Shown here: in pieces, positions 17,288-25,874 of the stretch
How positions within the stretch are numbered: the first letter of the stretch is position 1
Layout of the letters: the number at the start of each line of letters is the position of its first letter
Source of the DNA: Clostridium thailandense
Lineage (GTDB): Bacteria > Bacillota > Clostridia > Clostridiales > Clostridiaceae
Assembly (NCBI RefSeq): GCF_019207025.1
Contig: NZ_JAEEGC010000178.1
Location: forward strand, 1-43,037
DNA: 43,037 bases
Direction: 5' to 3'
Notes under the pieces: model-generated
Told to the model about the DNA's origin: nothing
The model's input: only the letters and a program-made list of their open reading frames with translations
Databases searched by the model: none
Position numbers and translations under genes: made by a program

Positions 17288-17569
17288 TGTTATAGTAACT
17301 CCTGTTCATTTTTTATTAATTTAATTCAATTATATTAAGATTTAGAGAAAGTTAAAAGGTTTAGAGCGTCTTAGTATGCTTTAGGTATTTGACTATATGC
17401 AACAATCTAAGAATTTATTTAAGATAGGCAATTTTGTAGAAATTAATTGAAAAAACTAATAGAATAATATTAAAAAATCGAAATAATATAGGGAATTTAG
17501 GGGTGATTTTATATAACAATATATATTCTTATACCTTATTCTCCTTAAATTTAAAATGGAGGATGTAAT
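17288..17569. other. Divergent promoter spacer
   Basis: About 280 AT-rich bases between divergent genes. No clear operator or gene was found. Confidence 0.4.
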
Positions 17570-17866
17570 ATGGGTGATAATATTGAGAATAAAAAATTAG
17601 CTGTAATTAGAGAAAAGATAAGAAAGAATATCAATATGGACTTACTTAAAATTAATGAAGTATTTAATGAAGAAAGTAAAAAGTTTACAACAGATGTTTT
17701 TGCCGTTGAAGCATATCTTAGAGGTTTTGAATCTGGCAAGGAAAAATCACTTATAGATATTGGAATAAAATTTGTAGAATTGTTTAAAGATATTGAAAAA
17801 GAGACGGGGGTGACGGTTAATGAGTTCAGGTTGTTAAGTGAATGTAAGAAAGTGTGCAGAGATTAA
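17570..17866 (+). CDS. Unknown 98-residue protein
   Basis: ATG 17570 after TGGAGGATG. Acidic/basic helical protein with segments KKLAVIREKIRKNINMDLLK and VFAVEAYLRGFESGKEKSLI, then FVELFKDIEKETG. Looks fully helical; no family recognised. A small helical protein follows after 42 bases and may share the transcript. Confidence 0.55.
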   Translation: MGDNIENKKLAVIREKIRKNINMDLLKINEVFNEESKKFTTDVFAVEAYLRGFESGKEKSLIDIGIKFVELFKDIEKETGVTVNEFRLLSECKKVCRD

Positions 17867-17908
17867 GGGAAATAGGATTTAATAATAAAAAGATAGGGGA
17901 TGATATAA

Positions 17909-18127
17909 GTGGAAGAATTAGTATACGATATGAGAGACAGAGAAACAAATAGTTATGGTAGTTATGGACAGCTACAGTCTAAATTGCAAGACGCAGAAAT
18001 ATTTGGGAAAATAAGCCAGCAGATAGCAATTGCTACAAATTTAATTGGATTACTAAGTGATGAAGTTATAGCAGAGACTACAGGGCTAAGTTTAGAAAAT
18101 ATCAAATATCTTAGTGGAAAAATATAA
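17909..18127 (+). CDS. Small protein resembling the C-terminal tail of Rpn/PD-(D/E)XK transposase-like proteins
   Basis: 72 residues from GTG 17909 with AGGGGATGA ahead. The end, LLSDEVIAETTGLSLENIKY, has the small helix-turn-helix-like pattern often found at the C-terminus of Rpn-family nucleases. The catalytic part is missing. It may be a stand-alone DNA-binding remnant or an unrelated small protein. A protein with a similar ending is at 25875. Confidence 0.45.
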   Translation: MEELVYDMRDRETNSYGSYGQLQSKLQDAEIFGKISQQIAIATNLIGLLSDEVIAETTGLSLENIKYLSGKI

Positions 18128-18612
18128 AGGTAGATAAATAAGTATCAATGTATTTTAATAATTTAATTTGCAAGTTGAGGCTATGTATCTTAATATTTTA
18201 GTGCTTTACAAATAGTAATAGCATAATAAGTATAGGATATGTAGCTGTTTTTTTATGAAATAACTACTGTTAGTGTAAGTATTAAAATTCTACTCCTGCT
18301 AAAGAAAAAATGAATATAAAGTTACAGTGTGTGACGATAAAATACGAATTACTAATGAAAGTTGGTAGAAGCATAATAAAATACATAATCAATTTACAAT
18401 AGATAGGACTATTTATAGCATAGCAGTACGAAATATATATGACGGTTGTATTTAACACCACTTTTTTAATCTCTGCATCAACTTTTACAAGAGTATTTTT
18501 GATAGCCATTTTGTTCAACCTTGTAGAACGTTTTTAACATAGTAATAGGTCAAATCTTGATATATAATAAAATAAACAAATGATTAAGATATAAAACGAA
18601 GGAGAACATAAA
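18128..18612. other. AT-rich spacer with a doubtful minus-strand reading frame
   Basis: A minus-strand frame (18509 down to 18282) begins plausibly (MAIKNTLVKVDAEIKKVV) but continues as low-quality hydrophobic residues and lacks a good ribosome site. It may be the head of a broken gene. Nothing else is seen. Confidence 0.3.
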
Positions 18613-19005
18613 GTGAGTGAGGAAATATTAAATAAAGAAAAAATACATGTAAAAGCTTTTAATACACTTATAGCCTATCAAAAGGGCTTAGAATTGGTGG
18701 ATATGATATATGATATAACTTCAAACTTTCCAAAGTTTGAGACATATGAATTGGGAAGTCAGCTTAGAAGAGCAAGTACCAGTGTTATTGGAAATCTGGC
18801 GGAGGGAAAATCCCAGTTATATACAAAAAAAGAGTTTTCGTTTTACAATAATTCCCTGGGAAGTTGTGGCGAAATTGAGTGTTGGTTGGAGGTTTGTTGG
18901 AGAAGGAAATACATAAGTGAGCAACAATACATAGATTTAAAAAGTAGAACGATAGAAATTAAAAAATTACTTATATCGTACTTAAATAAGTTGTCAACTA
19001 AATAG
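18613..19005 (+). CDS. Four-helix-bundle protein (23S rRNA intervening-sequence / Avd-like family)
   Basis: 130 residues from GTG 18613 with GAAGGAGA ahead. The hallmark pattern is present: AYQKGLELVDMIYDITSNFP, then YELGSQLRRASTSVIGNLAE and EFSFYNNSLGSCGEIECWLE. It matches the S23/four-helix-bundle family (PF05635, TIGR02436). Members occur in rRNA intervening sequences, as stand-alone proteins, and as Avd accessory proteins of diversity-generating retroelements. No reverse transcriptase or variable repeat is near, so this is a stand-alone member of unknown function. A terminator overlaps its end. Confidence 0.85.
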   Translation: MSEEILNKEKIHVKAFNTLIAYQKGLELVDMIYDITSNFPKFETYELGSQLRRASTSVIGNLAEGKSQLYTKKEFSFYNNSLGSCGEIECWLEVCWRRKYISEQQYIDLKSRTIEIKKLLISYLNKLSTK

Positions 19006-19038
19006 TGAGTGAGACTTGAAAACTAACTCACTATTTTT
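19000..19038 (+). terminator. Terminator after the four-helix-bundle gene
   Basis: AAATAGTGAGT (19000-19010) pairs perfectly with ACTCACTATTT (19026-19036), then TT. The left arm includes the stop codon. Confidence 0.75.
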
Positions 19039-19052
19039 CAGAAGGAATGATA

Positions 19053-19364
19053 ATGAGACCGAAGTTAAAAGGAGTTGTAAAAATATATACTATTACAGAT
19101 AACATAGACCATAGCAAGATCATGGAAATTATTAAAATACATAAGTGTGTAAAAAAGGTAATTGATTTTAGAGATGAGAAGCTATTAAAAAAATTGACAA
19201 GTACATCTCCTTTAAAGGATAGAAAAAAGTTACAGCATTATTTACAAAATGAGTTAGGAATTGATTATATAAATGAAAAGACGATAGAGATAGATATTAA
19301 TGATGAATTTCCTGAAATTGAATTTATAGATAAAATAAAGCAATATTTAAAAAGACATATTTAG
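19053..19364 (+). CDS. Unknown 103-residue basic protein
   Basis: ATG 19053 is preferred (AGAAGGAA 7 bases ahead); ATG 19047 is too close to it. The product has KIYTITDNIDHSKIMEIIKI and a lysine-rich middle. It ends with EIDINDEFPEIEFIDKIKQY. Alpha/beta pattern, not recognised. Confidence 0.5.
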   Translation: MRPKLKGVVKIYTITDNIDHSKIMEIIKIHKCVKKVIDFRDEKLLKKLTSTSPLKDRKKLQHYLQNELGIDYINEKTIEIDINDEFPEIEFIDKIKQYLKRHI

Positions 19365-19562
19365 CTAACTGCAAGTAATTGGGACGGAACTTGTGTGTTA
19401 GGAGAACTATATGATTGCTCTGCAATTGCTGAACTTTTTGCACAGATAGTAGCACAATACTATAAAGATTATATAATTAAGGTAATAATGATTGATGAAC
19501 TTGGGGTGGAAAAACAAATTTATAAGAATAAATAGCTCAATTACTGTAGCTCTATTTTTTTA
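19365..19562 (+). pseudogene. Gene remnant with weak terminator
   Basis: The frame of the previous gene stays open after its stop and could give GELYDCSAIAELFAQIVAQY from a GTG at 19395, ending 19535. No ribosome site is at the right place, so this is probably a relic. AATAGCT (19531-19537) can pair with AGCTCTATT (two bases bulged) before a T run at 19555-19561, a weak terminator. Confidence 0.35.
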
Positions 19563-19710
19563 TGCTGAAATTCTACGGTAAAATGAAGTATAATATACTA
19601 CTTAGTCAGATGTACTCGAAAATAGATTATATAGAAGAGGAGTGTACACTATAATCACAGAAGAAAATATAATTATTTACTGATGATAAAATTGAGGAGA
19701 TAAAACTGAG

Positions 19711-21186
19711 ATGGATATAAATAAATTTGTGGAAAATATGAATATAAAAAGTAGAAGGCAAGTTTTTACAAAAAAATTAAAGGTCTTTATAGATAATAAA
19801 AATACTGAAATTCAAACTATCAAATTACAAATAATAAAAGAGTTGGGTATTCTTGAATACGATGAAAAGATAGTAATGAAAGCCTTAAATATTAAAAATC
19901 TTAATAGAAAGACTATTGAAGATCAGGTTGTATTTACAGGAGAACGTATATATACATTATTAAGTGAATTAAAGACTGCTATAACTAAGTTACAAGGCTA
20001 TGAAAACTTGCAAAAGAATATTATTGATGGATATATAAGTCCTAAATATGGAGTTAATGCTATTGGCCTTATAGGTGTGGCTGAACCTGCATTAGCAAGA
20101 TTAACATACTCTGAAATTGGAAGTCTTTTGGGTTTTACACATATTAAGACATTCGATACATTTAAGAAACTTTGTGCTTTTATAAACAAATACAAAGAAA
20201 TTATAATAAAAATCGAGGAAGAAAGTTCTTTTATAGTTGTAGGAATGACTTTATTTTGTACTTTGGAAAGAGTTGAATTGTGGGATATTGCAGGAAGATT
20301 TGAAAGAGAATATACAGATATACATATAAATGATATTCCTTTTGAACCATTGGAAATTATGAGGGAAGGATTCAAGAAACTTAAAGAAGGAAGAATGAAA
20401 ATAACGGTGGAAAACTTTGAGTTATTTGATAAAATTTATAAAGAAATGTCTCCAAAGATTGAGCCTACTAAATGTGCAAAAGCAGAAGGATTGCTTGAAG
20501 AAGAATGGTTTGCCTTCTTTCCATTAGATGGTGTGTCAGAAGAGGCACTAAATGACCCATTCTATGAATATAATAGAGAAAATTTAATCAAGGAGCATGA
20601 AGATGTTAAAAAAAGTAAAGAAGATTGGTTTAATGATTTATATAACCAATATACGTTTCTTAAAGAGAAAATGGAAAAAGGTAATACTATTTCAGCTAAA
20701 GAAGAAACAACATCTAAAATAAAGATTGAAAAAACTAAACCTTTCGAGATATACGAGAGTGGAAAAGAGGCAAATATAGCAAAAATGAGAAGTCGTGGAT
20801 GGTCAGAGGAGCTTATTGAACGGAACTTATTGAGAATAAAGAAAATAGAAGATGATATAAATAATTCTTACTACAATTCTTATTATACTATCTGCGAGGA
20901 ACAGTATTATGATACAATATTCGATTTCGTAGCAAGTGGCAAGGGGCAATTAAAGGTTTTAAGAATGATATTTGATAGCAAGAATGAAGACGGGGACATG
21001 ATATATGATCTTTATGTACACATTAAAGACATAAGACATATTCTAAAGGTTGTAGCTCCAAAAGGAACAGCACATAGAACATTAGTTGTAACACTTCCAG
21101 ACAATACAATACAAACTTACACCGCCTCCAATAAAAAAAGTAATATAAAACAAATGGCAGTTGGTGTATTAAATACATTATGCTAA
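19711..21186 (+). CDS. Unknown 491-residue protein
   Basis: ATG 19711 with GAGGAG about 11 bases ahead. Soluble, mixed helical protein. N-terminal basic helices (VENMNIKSRRQVFTKKLKVF), then a segment GYISPKYGVNAIGLIGVAEP that looks well folded. Residues 300-380 are acidic/lysine linkers, and a C-terminal beta-rich domain starts near 400 (YYDTIFDFVASGKGQLKVLR). No catalytic motif recognised. It stands alone between a terminator and the candidate origin region; a role in plasmid upkeep is possible but only by position. Confidence 0.7.
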   Translation: MDINKFVENMNIKSRRQVFTKKLKVFIDNKNTEIQTIKLQIIKELGILEYDEKIVMKALNIKNLNRKTIEDQVVFTGERIYTLLSELKTAITKLQGYENLQKNIIDGYISPKYGVNAIGLIGVAEPALARLTYSEIGSLLGFTHIKTFDTFKKLCAFINKYKEIIIKIEEESSFIVVGMTLFCTLERVELWDIAGRFEREYTDIHINDIPFEPLEIMREGFKKLKEGRMKITVENFELFDKIYKEMSPKIEPTKCAKAEGLLEEEWFAFFPLDGVSEEALNDPFYEYNRENLIKEHEDVKKSKEDWFNDLYNQYTFLKEKMEKGNTISAKEETTSKIKIEKTKPFEIYESGKEANIAKMRSRGWSEELIERNLLRIKKIEDDINNSYYNSYYTICEEQYYDTIFDFVASGKGQLKVLRMIFDSKNEDGDMIYDLYVHIKDIRHILKVVAPKGTAHRTLVVTLPDNTIQTYTASNKKSNIKQMAVGVLNTLC

Positions 21187-21206
21187 TGCTGTCAAATATA
21201 ATTTAC

Positions 21207-21236
21207 GGGGATAATCAGTTGACTATCCTCTTTTTT
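21207..21236 (+). terminator. Terminator of the 491-residue protein gene
   Basis: GGGGATA (21207-21213) pairs with TATCCTC (21224-21230, one G-T pair), followed by six T. Confidence 0.8.
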
Positions 21237-21370
21237 AGCTAAAACTATATATAATAATCAAAAACATATTAGGGCATATGGAAATGACAGAACAAAACAA
21301 AGGAAAAAATTCAAGTAAGATTTCATAGATATCTTCCTATTCGATGTATTTAGATTTAGATTAAGGAATA

Positions 21371-21481
21371 ATGCGTCAGCATGGAGAGCCTATAGAAAAG
21401 GAACTAAAGAAGGTTGGATACCGTTATGATATAGATAAGCTCATAAAGTATAGAAGAGGCATTCTTATGCCTCTATTTTAG
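21371..21481 (+). CDS. Doubtful 36-codon frame running into a terminator
   Basis: TTAAGGAATA precedes ATG 21371 and the product begins MRQHGEPIEKELKKVGYRYD. Its last codons form a perfect hairpin, AGAGGCAT (21455-21462) with ATGCCTCT (21467-21474), then ATTTTA. It could be a real small gene or the remaining part of a longer one. Confidence 0.3.
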   Translation: MRQHGEPIEKELKKVGYRYDIDKLIKYRRGILMPLF

Positions 21482-21496
21482 TTTGTATGTATAATG

Positions 21497-21766
21497 CTAT
21501 AAGATGGTATAATTTATAGTAATACCATCTTCTTTGGCTTTTTTTAATAAGTTATTACGCTTAATGGTATAATCTTTTATCAGTTCTTCTTGTCCTGCAA
21601 ACATCTGTTGTAATATTTCTAAGTATGTTACATTTTCTGAAATTCTCTCATTTAGCATTTCTAAAGCTACTTTAATAGCTTCTTCTTCTGTTTTATAAAA
21701 AAGTTTACTTTTCGATGCGTCTTCTACTTCATAAATTTCATAATCTTTTATAGCCCATACCTTCAT
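21497..21766 (-). CDS. Unknown 89-residue protein
   Basis: Minus strand. The start at 21766 (MKVWAIKDYEIYEVEDASKS) is chosen because AGGAAGGAAATG lies at the right distance upstream; longer frames add an unlikely head. Short strand pattern, then an EEEAIKVALEMLNERISENV helix and a coiled C-terminal helix. A 10-bp inverted repeat (21501-21510 with 21522-21531, AAGATGGTAT) covers its 3' end. Confidence 0.6.
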   Translation of the reverse strand: MKVWAIKDYEIYEVEDASKSKLFYKTEEEAIKVALEMLNERISENVTYLEILQQMFAGQEELIKDYTIKRNNLLKKAKEDGITINYTIL

Positions 21767-21835
21767 AATCCACATTTCCTTCCTACAGCAACTATAGTGC
21801 AATATTATACCACGCAAATTTCTTTCTAAGCTCAC

Positions 21836-22260
21836 TCTAAAGAGACTAAAAATGAAATCTAATAAATATAATCTTCTGTAAAAACAATCTATTTTTCAAT
21901 CATCAAATCGGAAAAGACAGCTTTTTGACCGACTGCCTTCTTCGCAACATTTTTGACTAAATAAATCCACAGAAAAGAGTATTATTTGCTATAACAATTA
22001 TAATCAACATAGTTTTTATGTTTTAGAAATGGCGGTTTCTAAAAAACATATTGTAATTACATATTAACACGCACATAGGGGGACCTTATGGGTCTCACTT
22101 TTTGTTTATTTAAAAAGGAGTTGGTTGATATATTTATTATACCAAACTTCCTGTAATGTATCACGAACACCATAGTGAAAATGAGTATATTCTTGTTGTA
22201 TATATTCAATATGAAGTAAACGGAGTGTTTAAGACACTCCTGATGTTATTTATACACCTC
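21836..22260. other. Left part of the origin-like spacer: three hairpins
   Basis: No gene. TTTTAGAAA (22021-22029) pairs with TTTCTAAAA (22036-22044). GGGACC (22080-22085) pairs with GGTCTC (22091-22096) before CTTTTTG, terminator-like. GGAGTGT (22222-22228) pairs with ACACTCC (22234-22240). On the minus strand TGGTATAAT (near 22143-22135) is an extended -10 that could start a leftward transcript. Confidence 0.5.
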
Positions 22261-22272
22261 CCTTTATTTTGA

Positions 22273-22371
22273 TATAATCAAATTAAGGATATGGTCTATT
22301 GTTGCTGTATGTCTCCAAGGCATTTGTGGTAAGAAACAGTCAACCAATGGTCTCAAAGTGCCTTCTTTTTT
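22273..22371 (+). ncRNA. Candidate structured small RNA or attenuated leader in the origin region
   Basis: A TATAAT (22273-22278) could start an RNA near 22285. It ends in a terminator: AAGGCATTTG (22317-22326) with CAAAGTGCCTT (22354-22364, one bulge), then T run 22366-22371. A second pairing, ATTGTTGCTGT (22298-22308) with ACAGTCAACCAAT (22336-22348, two bulges), crosses the first, so the two form either a pseudoknot or alternative folds. No -35 box is clear. An RNA of about 85 bases is inferred; its role in copy control is speculation. Confidence 0.4.
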
Positions 22372-22416
22372 ATTGATTAAATTTATATCGTTTATCTAAG
22401 TTTAACAGACTAAGCG

Positions 22417-22468
22417 GTTCAATTACTGATGTACGCCTCTAAGGCGTATAGTTCATAAATAAAGCTGT
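22417..22468 (+). repeat. Origin direct repeat copy 1 with palindrome
   Basis: 52 bases, 42 identical to copy 2 at 22553-22604 with no gaps. The centre holds the palindrome TACGCCTCTAAGGCGTA (22432-22448). The conserved flanks include GTTC, ATTACT and AAGCTGT. Such repeats ahead of a replication gene are typical initiator-binding sites. Confidence 0.7.
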
Positions 22469-22552
22469 TAGATGTTTTCAGAAATGTTATTACTCATTCA
22501 TTAGATATAAAGAAAAATGAGGATAGTTAATCTATTTTTAATAGAAAAAGAT

Positions 22553-22604
22553 GTTCTATTACTTCTATACGCCTTTAAGGCGTACTGTTAATAGATTAAG
22601 CTGT
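22553..22604 (+). repeat. Origin direct repeat copy 2 with palindrome
   Basis: Second copy, with the palindrome TACGCCTTTAAGGCGTA at 22568-22584. The two copies are 136 bases apart, about 13 helical turns, so bound proteins would face the same side. Confidence 0.7.
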
Positions 22605-22634
22605 ACTAAGGGTATTAATAATTAAGAAATAATT

Positions 22635-22687
22635 GAACAACTAACTTAATCAATTAAGTATAGCTAATTTAACTAAGTAAGTTGTTC
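22635..22687. repeat. Long inverted repeat rich in TAACTTA/TAAGTTA words
   Basis: GAACAACTAACTTAAT (22635-22650) pairs with ACTAAGTAAGTTGTTC (22672-22687), 14 of 16. A smaller palindrome ACTTAAT-CA-ATTAAGT lies inside (22644-22659), and further AAGTTAAG/TAAGTTAG words follow to 22730. This is compatible with an AT-rich unwinding and binding region. Confidence 0.55.
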
Positions 22688-22997
22688 TAAATACAAAGTT
22701 AAGTATGCACCATTTATATAAGTTAGTTATACATTGAAATTACTTGATTTGTTGGCTTTTTATTCTCTGGAAATACTATAAAATTTGAGCGAATTTTACT
22801 AAGACAAGGTTAAGCAGTATTAGTATTCTCGTACATATTTAAATATGTTATTATAATATGTGTAAAGCATTGACTATTGGCAATTTTAATGTATGCCATT
22901 CTATATAGTTAATGATAACTGTAAAAATTTGGGATTAAAAGAGATATATTACACACAAGTAAAATTAATTTTTAACAAATGATGGAGATTCAATAGA

Positions 22998-24299
22998 ATG
23001 AGAGAATATGAAGGACGACAAATGACGCATAGTGACTTTATTGCTAAAGTGACTGAATATGCCCTAAGTAGTGAAGGAAGAACACAGGCTATTTTTAAGA
23101 AGTTACTACAAAGAGATAAAATAAATCATTTTGCGTTGATCGAACAAGATATGAATAGAAATGGGGAAACATTTAATTATATAATAGAAGCTATTGAGAA
23201 AATTGCTAAAAAGCATAGCATAAAAACTAAGGTTAACTCCTTTAAAGAAGCTGAAGAATTATTAAAAGAAGTAGATTTAAGAGCTGTTCTTGGAGTAAAG
23301 ACTGAGTTAAAAGAAGTATTTACTATAGACTTGTTCTTAACTCATAGGGAAAAGAATTGGAAAGAACTCTATGTTAACTATACTAAAAATGGATATAGAG
23401 TATTCCTAAAAAGAAAAGAAGCAAGCTATACTGAAGACGGTGAAATTGAGGGGTTTGAATTAAGCTTTGATATAATTGATCTGTACAAGATGTTATTCAA
23501 GACTAAATATTACGAAACAATGGAGGAATTGTGCAAGATATTCAAGATAGAAGTAAAGGGTGAATTAAAATTCAGACAAGCCCAAAAAGAAAAATTCGCA
23601 GATAATATGATAGAATTAGCTAATATAAATAAATACTCAAGCCTAAGCGAATTAGTGGGTAAAAACTTGATTGTGCTAAAAGAATTAAATTTAAAATCTT
23701 TAATGCACTCTCTAACTGTAGAGAAAAGCTACAAAGGAGAAACAGTATTCTTCGCACCTGTAAGAGACTTTAAAGATGAAATGGCTGAATTAGGTAATCA
23801 GTTAACAGAAGGTAAAGAAAAGATTGAAACATTATCTACTTCAACTATTGGCAGGTTATTTCAGCTTTACAGAGTCCTTGGATTAATCGAAATGGTAGAA
23901 ATAAAAAATGTGCCACAGTCACTTTTAATATCTGCTCCTGTGCAAGATAAATTACATGTAGAGAGTGTTTACTATAGTATTCCACAATACAATAGCGTAT
24001 CCTTAAATAAGGCTGAGAAGATAGCTAAAAAGCTTGTTAAAGGCGGATTTAAGATAGGAGAAATTGATTATGAAACTATTAATAAAATCCTTGGAAAGAA
24101 AATAGCTGATAAGGCATATGCACATGTATATAATAGGATAGAAAAAGAAAACGGAATTAATGCACTAAACATCCAATTAGAAGAGCAAGGGAAGGATAAA
24201 ATTCTTTATGGAAAAACTAAGAGAGCTAAAACTATTGAAGAAAAGAAAGTAGCTAAGGCAAATGGTACATATTGTGAAGAGACTGAAATACCATTTTAA
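22998..24299 (+). CDS. Probable plasmid replication-associated protein
   Basis: 433 residues, ATG 22998 after GGAG at about 10 bases. Soluble, basic and acidic segments mixed. Not a classic RepA, RepB or Rep_3 by eye. A winged-helix-like stretch STIGRLFQLYRVLGLIEMVE lies near 278-297 and a second possible DNA-binding helix set follows (VSLNKAEKIAKKLVKGGFKI). The C-terminal tail is lysine-rich (KTKRAKTIEEKKVAKANGTY). The call rests mainly on context: 1.1 kb of spacer with direct repeats and palindromes upstream, DnaA-box-like sites downstream, and no other replication gene in the window. It could instead be a regulator. Confidence 0.5.
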   Translation: MREYEGRQMTHSDFIAKVTEYALSSEGRTQAIFKKLLQRDKINHFALIEQDMNRNGETFNYIIEAIEKIAKKHSIKTKVNSFKEAEELLKEVDLRAVLGVKTELKEVFTIDLFLTHREKNWKELYVNYTKNGYRVFLKRKEASYTEDGEIEGFELSFDIIDLYKMLFKTKYYETMEELCKIFKIEVKGELKFRQAQKEKFADNMIELANINKYSSLSELVGKNLIVLKELNLKSLMHSLTVEKSYKGETVFFAPVRDFKDEMAELGNQLTEGKEKIETLSTSTIGRLFQLYRVLGLIEMVEIKNVPQSLLISAPVQDKLHVESVYYSIPQYNSVSLNKAEKIAKKLVKGGFKIGEIDYETINKILGKKIADKAYAHVYNRIEKENGINALNIQLEEQGKDKILYGKTKRAKTIEEKKVAKANGTYCEETEIPF

Positions 24300-24340
24300 A
24301 AGAGAGGTTATTGTTTTTTTATTCTAATCCAATTTTGCAA

Positions 24341-24418
24341 ATCCACAATATGTTTTTAAGCATAGAATAAATTATTGTAATAAATAAAATACTTAATAAT
24401 AAAGTCTATTGTGGATAA
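24341..24418. other. Inverted repeat with DnaA-box-like ends
   Basis: ATCCACAATA (24341-24350) and TATTGTGGAT (24407-24416) are exact inverted copies. The right one extends to TGTGGATAA (24410-24418), which is the DnaA consensus TTATCCACA on the minus strand. The left AAATCCACA is one base off the TTATCCACA-type pattern at two positions. Located just after the probable replication gene. Confidence 0.5.
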
Positions 24419-24469
24419 TTAAAAAGTGTTAAGAACAAAATAATTTAAGTAAGGAGTATAAACAATATT

Positions 24470-24928
24470 ATGAGTCATTTAGATTATTTAAATGAATTAA
24501 AGCGTTATTATACTATACTTGGAAAAGAGAAAAATAAAAAGGGAGAAGAATTTTATGTTTGTGCTATAAAAGAAAAGGATTATTATAAAATGATAATTTT
24601 AAAAAGTATTGATAGAATACAGCACAAATCGTATTTAAATATCTCTACAGAATATGACAGCAATGATAAAAATAAAATGATTTTGAAAATAGCCGATATT
24701 ATAGTTGCAGAGAAAAACATAGGAAATGGCTCTATATTAATGAAATATTTATTTCAATATGCAAATAAAAATGAGAATATTAAAAAAGTTATAGGAACTA
24801 TGTCTGAGATAGATAAAGACCATTTTGATAGACTTGAACACTTTTATAAAAAACATGGGTTTAAAGTTGTATTTTATATTGATGATAAAGGTGAAAGAAT
24901 AGCGGGAGATATAGAAAAGGATTTATAA
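24470..24928 (+). CDS. GNAT-family N-acetyltransferase
   Basis: 152 residues. The acetyl-CoA fold is seen in KIADIIVAEKNIGNGSILMK (about 73-92, with the GNGS turn that holds pyrophosphate), then a strand KKVIGTMSEID and the typical motif B helix RLEHFYKKHGFKVVFY (121-136). The substrate is unknown. The upstream ribosome site is weak (AAGGAG about 17 bases from ATG 24470). No DUF1778-type antitoxin partner is adjacent, so it is not an obvious TacAT toxin. Confidence 0.8.
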   Translation: MSHLDYLNELKRYYTILGKEKNKKGEEFYVCAIKEKDYYKMIILKSIDRIQHKSYLNISTEYDSNDKNKMILKIADIIVAEKNIGNGSILMKYLFQYANKNENIKKVIGTMSEIDKDHFDRLEHFYKKHGFKVVFYIDDKGERIAGDIEKDL

Positions 24929-25511
24929 GAAATTGTGGTATTTCTAAGCTTTTAAATATAATAAAAATTATGTGCGAATTTTTATTATTAAGTAGCACCA
25001 GAGGAGACTTGCATGGTGCGATTAAGGGCTAAATGGGACGATATGTTTAGAGTAAAGCTTTTAATTTAAAGAGTAAAAAAGTTCATGGATTTACTTTGTA
25101 GTTTTACTATGGTAAAATGACTAAAAAGGAATAAAAAGGTGTGAGATAGATTGTTTAATGTTGGAGAAACTGTATATCTTGGATTTAATAAATTAAATAT
25201 AGATATAAATGAGAGCTGTATTGTTAGCTAAGATAAAAGCTACAGTACAGTCTTTTTTATTGATGTTTGCAAGTAAACATTATACATAAATATCATATTA
25301 AGATTAGTGATATTTTAAGGGGTATAACAGAAATTTGGTTAGGATAGCAAAGGATAAATATAGGCATAAGCCTTATGAAGTTTATATCTACGAAATAAAC
25401 AAAAGATAGAAGAAGGAATAGCGGTGATAATAGATATAAATTTTATAGCAAGTGAGTTGTCGACATTAGTTTGAAAGAATTAAGTTTAGTATAAAAAAGG
25501 AGATGATAATT
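24929..25511. other. Spacer with gene fragments and hairpins
   Basis: A weak AT-only hairpin follows the GNAT gene (ATAAAAATT 24961-24969 with AATTTTTAT 24977-24985). GCACCA (24995-25000) pairs with TGGTGC (25014-25019). A 26-codon frame from TTG 25151 (MFNVGETVYLGFNKLNIDIN) runs into a terminator whose arms are about 25213-25229 and 25237-25252, with T run 25253-25258. A fragment IAKDKYRHKPYEVYIYEINK is readable near 25345-25410. All look like relics. Confidence 0.45.
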
Positions 25512-25796
25512 GTGGCTAAAATTAGGAATAAGGTAAGAACAACTGGAACAAGAAAGAAAACTACATGCTCCAAAGGGCTTCTGAAATCTGAAGCTGAAAA
25601 AAACACTGAGTTTGTTTTGAAGTTTATGAGAGGATATTACCAGATATATTATTAGGTAAAGGGAAGTATTGGGATGGCTACTATAAAAAAATAAAAATAA
25701 ATAAAGCCTCTAAAAAAGTCATTAAATATAGAGCTAAAGTCTAAAACAGCTAAAGACTTAGAATATTGGGCAAGAAAAATTGAAGGATCTAAATAA
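25512..25796 (+). pseudogene. Broken gene with at least two frameshifts
   Basis: GTG 25512 with AAGGAGATG ahead opens MAKIRNKVRTTGTRKKTTCS and runs to a stop at 25655. The plausible continuation ERILPDILLGKGKYWDGYYK is in another frame, and the end SKTAKDLEYWARKIEGSK-stop (to 25796) is in a third. Good protein-like sequence in three frames in turn points to a decayed gene of about 90 codons. Not recognised. The 13-mer ATTAGGAATAAGG occurs inside it (25521-25533). Confidence 0.5.
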
Positions 25797-25874
25797 TTAT
25801 ATGATTTATGGTGTTAGGTTTTTAGAGAATAATTAGATAGTAAGCCTATATCACTTAAAATTAATTTGAGAGAG

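Noticed and set aside
18613..19005. Diversity-generating retroelement accessory gene (Avd)
   Set aside because: The protein fits the family, but there is no reverse transcriptase, template repeat or variable repeat nearby.
22870..22907. TTGACT ahead of the replication-associated gene as a -35 box
   Set aside because: No -10 sequence lies at 16-19 bases; the nearest TATATA is about 26 bases away.
24470..24928. TacAT-type GNAT toxin
   Set aside because: No ribbon-helix-helix (DUF1778) antitoxin gene lies next to it.
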